A stretch of 64,000 nt of DNA, taken from contig NZ_CP073653.1 in NCBI RefSeq assembly GCF_018223745.1, forward strand, positions 5,196,001 to 5,260,000, read 5' to 3'. The translations under genes and the position numbers were made by a program. The number at the start of each line of letters is the position of its first letter. The stretch's first letter is position 1. Below, in pieces: positions 54,314 through 62,326 of the stretch. The notes below the pieces were generated by a model that saw nothing but the letters and a program-made list of their open reading frames with translations, did no database searches and was not told where the DNA came from. This DNA is from Clostridium beijerinckii. Lineage in GTDB: Bacteria; Bacillota; Clostridia; Clostridiales; Clostridiaceae.

Positions 54314-55774
54314 TTATCTTTTAAGCTTGAATTTCAAAAGTAATTTGTCTGCCAGCTCAAAAAATACCTGATCCTTAGTAAATATAAGAATTCCAGCATA
54401 TATTAAGCCACATGCAAAAACCTCCACTACACATCCAAAAAGTATGTTATGTATAACAAGCTTTATTCCAAACGTTATAGGAATGAATATCAAAGAATAA
54501 TAGAAATACTTTATATTCTCGTAAGCGAACAAATGTATATCTAATTTTATAACTTTCTTAACCAGCCTATATTCTAAACCTATTACAATAAGATTTGCTA
54601 AAAGAGTTGTACTTATAGCAGTAACCATATTAAATGTTCCTGTTAGAAATAATGTTGTATTAAAAATTAAATTAAGTATTCCTCCAATTAATACTAACAT
54701 TGCATCATACTTTTCTTTTCCGTGAAGATATATTATTTGATTTGCTATTACCCCTTCAACTCCAACACTTAACATATGTATTGAAAATATAACCATAACC
54801 GGAACTGCTGCTAAAAATTCTGGTCCTCCAAAGATATATATAGCCTCTTTAGAAAGGCACAAAAGACCTATAGATGCTGGAAATAAAATCAGAAAATATA
54901 TCTTTATAACCCTTTTTAGTAGGACCAAATACTCACCTTTAGACTCATTTCCCAAGTAGTTAGAGAGCCTTGGCATAGTAACTTGGATAACTGTTAATAG
55001 TAGTGTACTTACTATAGTAGTTACCCTCTGAGCCATATAATAATATCCAACATCGGTAGTCCCTCCAATACTGTCTTTTAGCATAATCTTATCAAGCTGA
55101 GTATATAAAACTCCTGTATTAGAAAGAATTACAACGTAAAACATAGGTTTTAAATGTCTAAAAAATTCAAGATTAGAAAAATCAAACCTTACTTTTCTTT
55201 TTACGTATACGAAACTTATTATATTATTTATAAAGTTAAATCCTATAACTAAATATAAATAAAACAAATAATCTTCTTGTTTTCTAACAAATAGCAAAAT
55301 CAATGCAGAATATACTATTCTAACTATCATTGTTTTAATAGCAATGAAATCATAATTTTCTAATGCTTCATTAACCCATTCCACGTAAAAAAGATTAAAT
55401 ACCAAATTAAATCCCATAACTATACATGTATAAAAATATGGTTCATTTTTATAAAAAATAGCTACAAATATCATGTATGCAGCTGAAGCTAGGATATTAG
55501 TAACACTTGCAAAAAGAAACAAGCTCGTAAACGTTTGTCTAAGTTTAGCCTTGTCATCACGAACTTTACTTATTTCTCTTAGTCCATACTGGTAAATTCC
55601 AAAGCTTGCGAATATTAAAAAATAAGCAGTTAGAGAATCTCCATATCCCATATAACCATATAATTCTTTACCAACTGATCTAGTAACTAATGGGATTACC
55701 AAAATCGGCAATATTATGTTAAATAAGTTAAGCATTGCTTTGAATATCGCATTTTTTGAAATAGATTTAGCCAT
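54314..55774 (-). CDS. Polysaccharide/teichoic-acid flippase (Wzx/RfbX, MATE-like fold)
   Basis: About 486 residues with 12-14 helices. The N-terminal NLFNIILPILVIPLVTRSVGKELYGYMGYGDSL is typical of Wzx-type flippases. I prefer the ATG at 55774 (GGAGG 8 bp upstream) over the one at 55789, which lies inside the ribosome binding site. It should flip a lipid-linked wall polymer or polysaccharide unit across the membrane. Length and type match TacF, the pneumococcal flippase for choline-bearing teichoic acid, and licA/licC-like genes lie within 8 kb. That functional link is inferred. Confidence 0.82.
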   Translation of the reverse strand: MAKSISKNAIFKAMLNLFNIILPILVIPLVTRSVGKELYGYMGYGDSLTAYFLIFASFGIYQYGLREISKVRDDKAKLRQTFTSLFLFASVTNILASAAYMIFVAIFYKNEPYFYTCIVMGFNLVFNLFYVEWVNEALENYDFIAIKTMIVRIVYSALILLFVRKQEDYLFYLYLVIGFNFINNIISFVYVKRKVRFDFSNLEFFRHLKPMFYVVILSNTGVLYTQLDKIMLKDSIGGTTDVGYYYMAQRVTTIVSTLLLTVIQVTMPRLSNYLGNESKGEYLVLLKRVIKIYFLILFPASIGLLCLSKEAIYIFGGPEFLAAVPVMVIFSIHMLSVGVEGVIANQIIYLHGKEKYDAMLVLIGGILNLIFNTTLFLTGTFNMVTAISTTLLANLIVIGLEYRLVKKVIKLDIHLFAYENIKYFYYSLIFIPITFGIKLVIHNILFGCVVEVFACGLIYAGILIFTKDQVFFELADKLLLKFKLKR

Positions 55775-55897
55775 TTGTTTGTCCTCCATATACGTATTCT
55801 AATCAACAATGCACATTTAATGACTTTTAAGCACACTGTGATAAATTAGAAATTATTTTATTAAAATGCACAGTTCCAATTGAATTTATTTCTACTT

Positions 55898-56025
55898 AAC
55901 AAGTTATTGACTTCGCTTCGCACTTTTTATATCAGTTTTTAGCACTTCCTGCTTTTTTATAAGTTCTTAGTTGCGCTTCGCGCTTTTTTTATATAAGTTC
56001 TTAGTTGCGCTTCGCGCTTTTTTTA
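55898..56025. repeat. 34-bp tandem repeats with GCGCTTCGCGC mini-hairpins
   Basis: Two near-exact 34-bp units lie at 55958-55991 and 55992-56025; each has a GCGC-TTC-GCGC hairpin followed by seven Ts. Two decayed copies precede them (from about 55898 and 55929). On the plus strand each unit resembles a tiny terminator. The array sits between divergent flippase and TetR genes, in a gap (55775-56307) that also holds the TetR promoter. Confidence 0.75.
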
Positions 56026-56116
56026 TATGTGTATATTTTTCGCTTTTTCAATTGTACATTCTAGTTTATTCATTGTCAATTCATATACAAATTATATGGA
56101 AAGTGTTGAAAATTTA

Positions 56117-56166
56117 TGGACTTTTTTCTTACTTTGAGTTATAATCAAACTAACAACTGTTAGTTT
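56117..56166 (+). promoter_or_regulatory. Promoter and palindromic operator of the tetR operon
   Basis: TGGACT (56117-56122), a 17-bp spacer and TATAAT (56140-56145) form a good sigma-A promoter. Directly after it AAACTAACA-AC-TGTTAGTTT (56147-56166) is a perfect palindrome with 9-bp arms. Placement over the transcription start fits autorepression by the TetR protein. Confidence 0.75.
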
Positions 56167-56307
56167 TAAATTATAAGATAATAGTAGTGGAATATTATGC
56201 TTATTTCTCAAACTCTAATTATAATTTATATGTATTTGTGTTTGATATATATTAATATAAATTAAGCACTTTAAAGTTATGCAATAATATTTTTGTGAGG
56301 AGTTTTT

Positions 56308-56916
56308 ATGAATACAAGAGAAAAAATTATATCTGAATCATTAAATCTTTTTTCAAGGAAAGGTTTTGATGCAATATCTGTTAGAGATATCGCCAAAGCA
56401 GTTGGCATAAAAGCAAGTTCTCTTTATAATCACTTCAAAAATAAGCAAGATATTTTTGATACTATAATCCAAAAATATTCAGATTTAGTAAATAAATTTT
56501 TGAACAGTATAAAAATTAGGGATAATTCTGATGAGAATCTTCCTAATAAAACAAATTGGTTATCTGACGAATACTTTTTCAAAAAAAGTTCATACATTTT
56601 TAATTTTTACTTAGAAGACGAGAATATGATTAAATTCAGAAAATTGCTGACAATAGAGCAATGTAACAACTCTAAACTTTCAGATTTATATAATAAGATA
56701 TTTATTGATGATATATTAGATTTTCAAGCTGACGTATTTTCAAAATTAATAAGTTCAAACGTATTTATAAAAAAAGACCCTTATACATTAGCACTTCAAT
56801 TCTACTCCCCAGTTTTCTTACTATTTTATAAGCACGAAAACTTAACTGATAAAGAACGTAGATTCTTAGAAAATCATATTTCAGAATTTAAAGACACATA
56901 TATAGTGAAAGGATGA
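56308..56916 (+). CDS. TetR-family regulator
   Basis: 202 residues. The N-terminal helix-turn-helix is clear (REKIISESLNLFSRKGFDAISVRDIAKAVGIKASSLYNHFKNK region). The C-terminal ligand domain is helical and unassigned. It is 6 bp upstream of an oxidoreductase gene that has been broken by an IS element, so its natural target may be lost in this strain. GAGGAG precedes the ATG. It most likely represses its own operon through the palindrome at 56147. Confidence 0.9.
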   Translation: MNTREKIISESLNLFSRKGFDAISVRDIAKAVGIKASSLYNHFKNKQDIFDTIIQKYSDLVNKFLNSIKIRDNSDENLPNKTNWLSDEYFFKKSSYIFNFYLEDENMIKFRKLLTIEQCNNSKLSDLYNKIFIDDILDFQADVFSKLISSNVFIKKDPYTLALQFYSPVFLLFYKHENLTDKERRFLENHISEFKDTYIVKG

Positions 56917-57286
56917 TCACTTGTGAATGTAATTGTCATTTATGATAACTCAAGCGAGACAAATACATATAATTGTGTGCAACTCTTGCTAAATGCTCTT
57001 AAACTTAATATTGAATTAAAAGTCACGGAATTTTTCTTATCAAAAGATTATATTTACAATGGACGTCTTTCTTATCCCGATATTGATTCAAAAACTGTTA
57101 ATGGTATGGAGTACATCATAAATTCATTAGATAGCTCTGATTTACTTATAATAGCTTCTCCAGTATCAAAATGTGATATTAGCAATGAAATGAAACTGTT
57201 TTTGCACAGACTATCTTGTTGTTACCTATTAAGTAGCTCAAGATCCCAAATAAATGATAAAATAGGATTGTCCATGTCAACAACTT

Positions 57287-58747
57287 AAAATGGTTCCTAT
57301 GTCAAGGACATTTTGAAAAAGGCTAGGCAGCTATGAGCTGGTTTCTGTATTGTACAGGAGCCAGCTTTTTAAGTCCCCACTGATATCTATAATTATTATA
57401 ATACTCCATATAGTTATCAATTGAAGCTTCTAATTCTTCAAATGTTGAACAACTTTTTAAGTCAATTTCATCTTTCATATGACCAAAAAATGATTCCTGC
57501 GGGGCATTATCCCAACAATTTCCGCGCCTAGACATAGACTGACCAATTTTATATTTTTTAAGAAGTTTTTGAAATCTAGGACTAGTATAATGAACTCCTT
57601 GATCCGAATGAATAAAGGCATCTTTATTTAGTAAATTTTTGTGATTTTTCATCAACTTTTTAATAGTTTCGGTAGCTATATCTAATGTAAGGCTATTGGA
57701 AAGCTGATATGAAAGAATTTCATTTGTTGAAGCATCTTTAATAGTTGACAAATAAGCCCTATTGGATGCTCCATATGTTAAATAAGTTATATCTGTTAAT
57801 AAAACTTTTCCGACCAAATCTTGCTTGAATTCTCTATTTAAAATATTAGGTACAACAGTATGCTCATGAGTAGCTTTCATCATTCTACGATAAGGGTTAG
57901 CTTTTCTAATTGGGCACTCAATATTATATTTTCTCATGATTCGTTGTATACATTTTCGATTTATTATAAGATTAAATTCATTCTCTAACACCATTTTTAT
58001 AGAACGAGAACCTTTCTTGTAGCCCCTATGATTAAATGCTTTAAGAATGATATCCTTCAATTCTAAATCCTTTTCTTCTCTACGATTACGTTTGCCTGTT
58101 GATTTTAAATAATTATAATAGCCTGATCTAGATACTAAAGCTACTTCGCATAAATGTGAAACCATATTTTTATAGTTATATGTCAAAATTATATGTTGTA
58201 TTATTACAAAGATTGATGATGCACTTAGTTTACTATTTTTCACCTGCCTTTCTTGCAGCTCGATTTTTTTTAATAGTTCTGCCTCAGCTTTCCAATAAGC
58301 AATTTCTGCATCCTTTTTGGCTATTATTTCTTCAACGGTTAGTTCACGTTTAAGTGGACGACCACTGTTTAATTTTCTAGAATCTCTTAGACCAAGCTCT
58401 CCTGATTCATTATAAGCATTACGCCATCTTTTACTTGCACACCAAATTCTATTATTTCCAATAACATCTATATCAAATTCAGCATCTTGAAAAATATGAA
58501 TAGGTAGTTTTCCCTTGCTACGCTCAGCGATAAACAATATTTTAAATTCATCTGTATATGTAATTCCACGTTTACTTACAGATTTAACATATCTATTTTT
58601 TGATAAACTTTTAATTTCTTCATCTGAAAATAATTTTTTACTCATTCTTTTCACAACCTTACTATATTTCTTCTTATCTTTTATTGTACAAAAAAAGAAC
58701 CTATTGAAATAGTCTTTTTTTAGTGTCTATTTCATAGGTTCCATTTT
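57287..58747 (-). mobile_element. IS3-family insertion sequence, 1461 bp
   Basis: Terminal inverted repeats start AAAATGG..CCTATG at both ends (18 of 24 positions match). A 5-bp target duplication AACTT flanks it at 57282-57286 and 58748-58752; because of local AT symmetry a 3-bp ACT duplication with slightly longer ends also fits. Removing the element plus one copy of the repeat restores an uninterrupted host frame. One transposase gene fills it on the minus strand. Confidence 0.9.
57323..58654 (-). CDS. IS3-family transposase, single ORF
   Basis: 443 residues. An N-terminal helix-turn-helix region (about 25-105) and a Glu/Lys-rich coiled segment (110-135) are followed by the HTH_21 segment and an rve integrase core. 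The DDE triad is visible: LLTDITYL, FIHSDQGVHYTS, and DNAPQESFFGHMKDE. IS3 members usually use two overlapping frames with a frameshift; here both parts are in one frame. The start may be GTG at 58654 or ATG at 58645. The frame is intact, so it may be active. Confidence 0.92.
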   Translation of the reverse strand: MKRMSKKLFSDEEIKSLSKNRYVKSVSKRGITYTDEFKILFIAERSKGKLPIHIFQDAEFDIDVIGNNRIWCASKRWRNAYNESGELGLRDSRKLNSGRPLKRELTVEEIIAKKDAEIAYWKAEAELLKKIELQERQVKNSKLSASSIFVIIQHIILTYNYKNMVSHLCEVALVSRSGYYNYLKSTGKRNRREEKDLELKDIILKAFNHRGYKKGSRSIKMVLENEFNLIINRKCIQRIMRKYNIECPIRKANPYRRMMKATHEHTVVPNILNREFKQDLVGKVLLTDITYLTYGASNRAYLSTIKDASTNEILSYQLSNSLTLDIATETIKKLMKNHKNLLNKDAFIHSDQGVHYTSPRFQKLLKKYKIGQSMSRRGNCWDNAPQESFFGHMKDEIDLKSCSTFEELEASIDNYMEYYNNYRYQWGLKKLAPVQYRNQLIAA

Positions 58748-59110
58748 AACTTCTGGTGCTGGTCTTTTTTATACATCTAAAATTCTAAAGAGAAATCTTA
58801 ATTCATTGGGAATAAAGAACACTTTAAAGTTTTGTAGAACTCTTTATGAGATAAGTTGGGAAGATGTGAGTTTAAAAACTAAAATGAGAATACATAAGGA
58901 TATTTTCAAACTTTCCTACAAAATATTAGGCCTACATAATCGTACATACAATAAGAAAAGATTAATTTTAAGAAAAGTGATTTTTTCAAAAGATAATAAC
59001 GCTCTTATAGATAGCAGCCCAAATATTATACAATTAAGTTCCTGGAAATATCAATCTCACTTGCATAATAGACATATTCAGTAGCCTTTTAAACATATAT
59101 TTTTACATAA

Positions 59111-59164
59111 AAAACTACACAAAAATATACCTTTATCAAAATAAGTATATTTTAGTGTAGTTTT
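59111..59164. terminator. Bidirectional terminator
   Basis: AAAACTACAC (59111-59120) pairs with GTGTAGTTTT (59155-59164), with an inner ATATAC/GTATAT pair. It separates the plus-strand pseudogene from the minus-strand LicC-type gene, with T/A runs at both ends. Confidence 0.75.
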
Positions 59165-59203
59165 TCATATTTCCATATTATATTTTGCTTTTATATCATT
59201 AAA

Positions 59204-59899
59204 TTATAATTTAAGTGCGTTTTTCAGATATGCTAGATCCTCCAATGAATCTATTTCAAATATATCATTTGATTGTATCTTTTTGATATGCACTTCCATG
59301 TCCTTAAGATTATCTACAGCAATACTATCCCAATATAAATCTCTAAAGTCCCCTTTGTTTATTGCTTCTTCAACTTTATTAGAAATAAATTCGCCATCTT
59401 TAGCAGTCCAAAAAGATGCTCCTGACATTATAAAATCAGGTTTATCTCCTTCTTTTCCAATTTCAACACTATGTATTCTGCCATCTTCATCATATTTCAA
59501 AATCCACTCACCTATTATATTTTCTTTACAAGCTGAATAATATAATGATGTTTTTGGTTTACTTTTAGGTAAGAAGTTCCTTGTAATATAGTTATCTGCA
59601 TCAATTACAAATGCATCCCTAAGGTATTGCCTAACTAAATACATAGTATATATATTATTATAGATATCGTATTTATCATTAACCACTTTGATTAAATTAT
59701 ATTTCTTAACTATATCATCAAACTTTTCATGGAGATATCCAGTTAATACTATAATCTCGTTAATCCCAATCTCCTTTAAATTTATTATTTGTCTTTCAAG
59801 TAAAGACATCCCATTGACTTCTATTAAAGATTTTGGAGTATTTTCAGTTAATGGTCTTAATCTTGTTCCCATGCCCGCTGCCATTAAAATTGCTCTCAT
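59204..59899 (-). CDS. licC: Sugar-phosphate/phosphocholine nucleotidyltransferase (LicC-like)
   Basis: 231 residues, the size of LicC (CTP:phosphocholine cytidylyltransferase). The nucleotide-binding motif AAGMGTRLRPLTENTPKSLIEVNG opens the protein, and YDIYNNIYTMYLV and FVIDADNYITRNF match LicC-type blocks. It should make CDP-choline from phosphocholine and CTP, for transfer of phosphocholine to a wall polymer. It follows the LicA-type gene by 123 bp. Related activities on other amino-alcohol phosphates cannot be excluded. GGAGAAGG precedes the ATG. Confidence 0.8.
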   Translation of the reverse strand: MRAILMAAGMGTRLRPLTENTPKSLIEVNGMSLLERQIINLKEIGINEIIVLTGYLHEKFDDIVKKYNLIKVVNDKYDIYNNIYTMYLVRQYLRDAFVIDADNYITRNFLPKSKPKTSLYYSACKENIIGEWILKYDEDGRIHSVEIGKEGDKPDFIMSGASFWTAKDGEFISNKVEEAINKGDFRDLYWDSIAVDNLKDMEVHIKKIQSNDIFEIDSLEDLAYLKNALKL

Positions 59900-60022
59900 A
59901 TCTACCTTCTCCTCAGCTAATTAAAAATATATAAATCATCTTAAATTTCAATACATATAAATAAACAAGTTATATCCTAAGCTTATGTGATATCTAACCA
60001 GAATTATAAATTTGATTTATAA

Positions 60023-61873
60023 TTAAAGTTTATTTAAATATTCCTTAGCTCTATTATATCTATCTAATCCATAAGTACCAAAATCGTCTCCTTCTGCTTC
60101 CTTAATTAGTGTCCAAACAGCCCATAAGAAATCTTGGCATATTTGATGAATTAATAATCTTCTTCTTGAATCTTTATCAGCATCTTTTCCTTTAAAATAT
60201 AGTCTAAACATTAACTCTATATCATCTTCTGAAAATTCATTTTCTAAAGAAAGAGCTGCCAAATCCCACATATCATCGTTGATCCCACTGTATTCCCAGT
60301 CGATTAAATAAATTCTGCCTGCAGTATCCTTAACAAAGTTTTCCGAAACCAAATCATTATGAGATGGTACATAGACTCTGTTGCATCTATTTAATTCTTC
60401 TTCAAGAGCCATAACCTTTTCTCTTACTTCAGCATAATCCTCAAAAAAGTTTCCATTATCTTTTGTTAAAATCCCTTCATATTTTTCAAGTTCCCTAAAC
60501 ATACTGAACTCATTATCCATATGAAAATCAGTACATTCATGCAAGTCTCTTAATATAGCTGTAACTTGCTTTAAGTTTTCTTCTTTCTTAATACTTCTAT
60601 GAGTTAAAGTTTCAGCATTTTCTATAAACTTAGATATTTTAACTCCAGTTTCAAGATTGAAATAAGGTACTTCTACATTATAGCCTTTCTCAGAAGCAAT
60701 CGCCGAATTAAACATTTCTGTGTTTCTATTAATCATTTGTTCCGTTCCAACACCTGCGACTCTTAATATGTATCTATCACCTTTAACACATATTTTATAA
60801 TTTTTGTTTGTCATACCACCTGCTGGCTCAATTTCTGTAATATCTTCATCTGTTACTTTTAATGATTCTCTAACAATAGCTTTTATGTTACTTATCTCAT
60901 AACTTAGCTCTCTTCTTCTTATAGTTGGATAAAGATAATTCTTGATTTTTTCATATTCCTTAGAACTATCTGCATCCCCCCATGCAAGATCATCTATTTT
61001 AACAAAACCAATATTATAATTTCTAGCAACATCTAAAAGTACATATTCATAATTTAAATACGGATTTACATTCCCTTTAAATTCTTCAAGCATCATTGTA
61101 TATAATTTATGTGATATCTTAGTAAGTCCTATCATTTCTCCATCAATTCTATTAAATTGATGAATATCTTTAGACATTTTAAATAAATGATTATCCCTTA
61201 TTTCAACAAATGCTTCATCACCTGATCCACTTTCATTTGTAAAAAGAATACAATCACGATTTGGACTTTCTGCTAATTCCTTAATAGCTCTTTTTTCGAA
61301 AATCAAATCATTTTCAATAAGTAAAAAATCATCATCTATATAATCTTTAGCTAAAGATAATGAATGCATTGTTCCTGTCCACTTATAAGTATCGCTCTTT
61401 ACTAATATTATATTTTTACTATTTTTAAAAGCTTCTTCATAGTACTGACTTTCATATCCTGTTACTATAACGGTCTTAGTTATTCCATTTTCTTTTAAAA
61501 TGTTTAGAGTTCTATCAATAAGCCTAAAGTCTTCAATATCCAACATTCCTACAGGTTTCCCAAATTCCTCTGCCTTACCTGCTGCAAGTATTACAGCTTG
61601 TTTAACTATTTTTTTCTCTTCTTCATGAATCTTTAATCTAGTACTTTTTGCAGAAGCAATATTTTCTTCTAAAAACTTCATGCCCTTTTCAGTTACTTTA
61701 TATAAAGTTCCTCTATTATTTGTTATTCTGTCAATAAATCCATCCATGGTAAATTCTTTTAAAACTGCATTAACCTTCCCAAGGGATATATTAGTTCTTT
61801 TAGCCAATTCTCTTTGATTAATATTAAAATTATCATTCAGCGTTTTTAAAATTTCTATCCTATCTTCTAACAT
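60023..61873 (-). CDS. licA: Trifunctional HTH-nucleotidyltransferase-choline kinase-like (LicA-type) protein
   Basis: 616 residues in three parts. A winged helix (about 1-75, QRELAKRTNISLGKVNAVLKEF) is followed by a nucleotidyltransferase domain (about 88-320, AVILAAGKAEEFGKPVGML; the usual GxGxRL loop is altered). A choline/ethanolamine kinase domain (about 325-616) has the catalytic VPSHNDLVSENF and metal-binding LIDWEYSGINDDMWDLA. The kinase should phosphorylate choline; the altered nucleotidyltransferase may be degenerate since a separate LicC-like protein is encoded next. The helix-turn-helix suggests self-control; a palindrome overlaps its promoter region. AAAGGGGAG precedes the ATG. 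Confidence 0.82.
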   Translation of the reverse strand: MLEDRIEILKTLNDNFNINQRELAKRTNISLGKVNAVLKEFTMDGFIDRITNNRGTLYKVTEKGMKFLEENIASAKSTRLKIHEEEKKIVKQAVILAAGKAEEFGKPVGMLDIEDFRLIDRTLNILKENGITKTVIVTGYESQYYEEAFKNSKNIILVKSDTYKWTGTMHSLSLAKDYIDDDFLLIENDLIFEKRAIKELAESPNRDCILFTNESGSGDEAFVEIRDNHLFKMSKDIHQFNRIDGEMIGLTKISHKLYTMMLEEFKGNVNPYLNYEYVLLDVARNYNIGFVKIDDLAWGDADSSKEYEKIKNYLYPTIRRRELSYEISNIKAIVRESLKVTDEDITEIEPAGGMTNKNYKICVKGDRYILRVAGVGTEQMINRNTEMFNSAIASEKGYNVEVPYFNLETGVKISKFIENAETLTHRSIKKEENLKQVTAILRDLHECTDFHMDNEFSMFRELEKYEGILTKDNGNFFEDYAEVREKVMALEEELNRCNRVYVPSHNDLVSENFVKDTAGRIYLIDWEYSGINDDMWDLAALSLENEFSEDDIELMFRLYFKGKDADKDSRRRLLIHQICQDFLWAVWTLIKEAEGDDFGTYGLDRYNRAKEYLNKL

Positions 61874-61913
61874 ATTACACCTAACTCCCCTTTAATTAAA
61901 CATAGTATTTATT

Positions 61914-61964
61914 GTTCGAATTTTGAACTATAATTATTATATTCCCTAAAATTCCAGTTGTCAA
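61914..61964 (-). promoter_or_regulatory. Consensus sigma-A promoter and operator of the licA-licC genes
   Basis: On the minus strand TTGACA (61959-61964), a 17-bp spacer and TATAAT (61936-61941) are perfect matches. Immediately downstream, GTTCAAAATTCGAAC (61914-61928) is an inverted repeat at the expected transcription start. A perfect promoter with an overlapping operator fits repression, possibly by the LicA helix-turn-helix domain. Confidence 0.85.
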
Positions 61965-62069
61965 TAAAAACTCCCTTGTATATTTCTGCCCCAAAGTTCG
62001 CCTCTATATGATACTTGTTTAAAATCAAATACATTTGTTTTAATTTGAACTCTTAATATTTTTAAAAAA

Positions 62070-62153
62070 CACTAAGAGGAAAGCTAAACTAACTTTTCGC
62101 TTGCCTAAATCTTTAATCAGACAAGCGAAAGTTGAAAAACCTCCCTCTTAGTG
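62070..62153. terminator. Long two-tier hairpin terminator after the surface protein gene
   Basis: CACTAAGAGG (62070-62079) pairs with CCTCTTAGTG (62144-62153). Inside, AACTTTTCGCTTG (62091-62103) pairs with CAAGCGAAAGTT (62122-62133) with one bulged T. T-runs follow on both strands. It lies in the 453-bp gap 61874-62326, which otherwise holds the licA promoter. Confidence 0.75.
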
Positions 62154-62326
62154 CCTTTTTGTATAGAAATTTCTAAATCCCTGTTATACACGTACGTATT
62201 TGATTTGTAAATATAATCTTACATACACCAATCATAATTCCTTTAAAACTGTAGAAATAGCATAATCTTTATTTCTATGAGCTATATGTAATTAAAAGTC
62301 ATAGCTTAACAAAACTATAAATATTT

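Larger units (their letters stand above)
56923..59084 (+). pseudogene. NAD(P)H/FMN-dependent flavodoxin-fold oxidoreductase split by an IS
   Basis: The 5' part (56923-57286, GTG start, AAAGGATG upstream) encodes a flavodoxin-like fold: VIVIYDNSSETNTYN, then LLIIASPVSKCDISNEMK. It stops at a TAA created at the IS junction. The 3' part resumes in the same frame right after the second copy of the 5-bp target repeat (58748) with SGAGLFYTSKILKRNL and runs to a TAG at 59084. Joined, they give about 231 residues, the normal family size. Both parts look otherwise undamaged, so the insertion is probably recent. A plausible former role was reduction of quinones or electrophiles under TetR control. Confidence 0.85.

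Noticed and set aside
58806..59084. Separate 92-aa gene after the IS
   Set aside because: Its frame continues upstream to the IS junction and completes the interrupted oxidoreductase, so it is the 3' part of a pseudogene.
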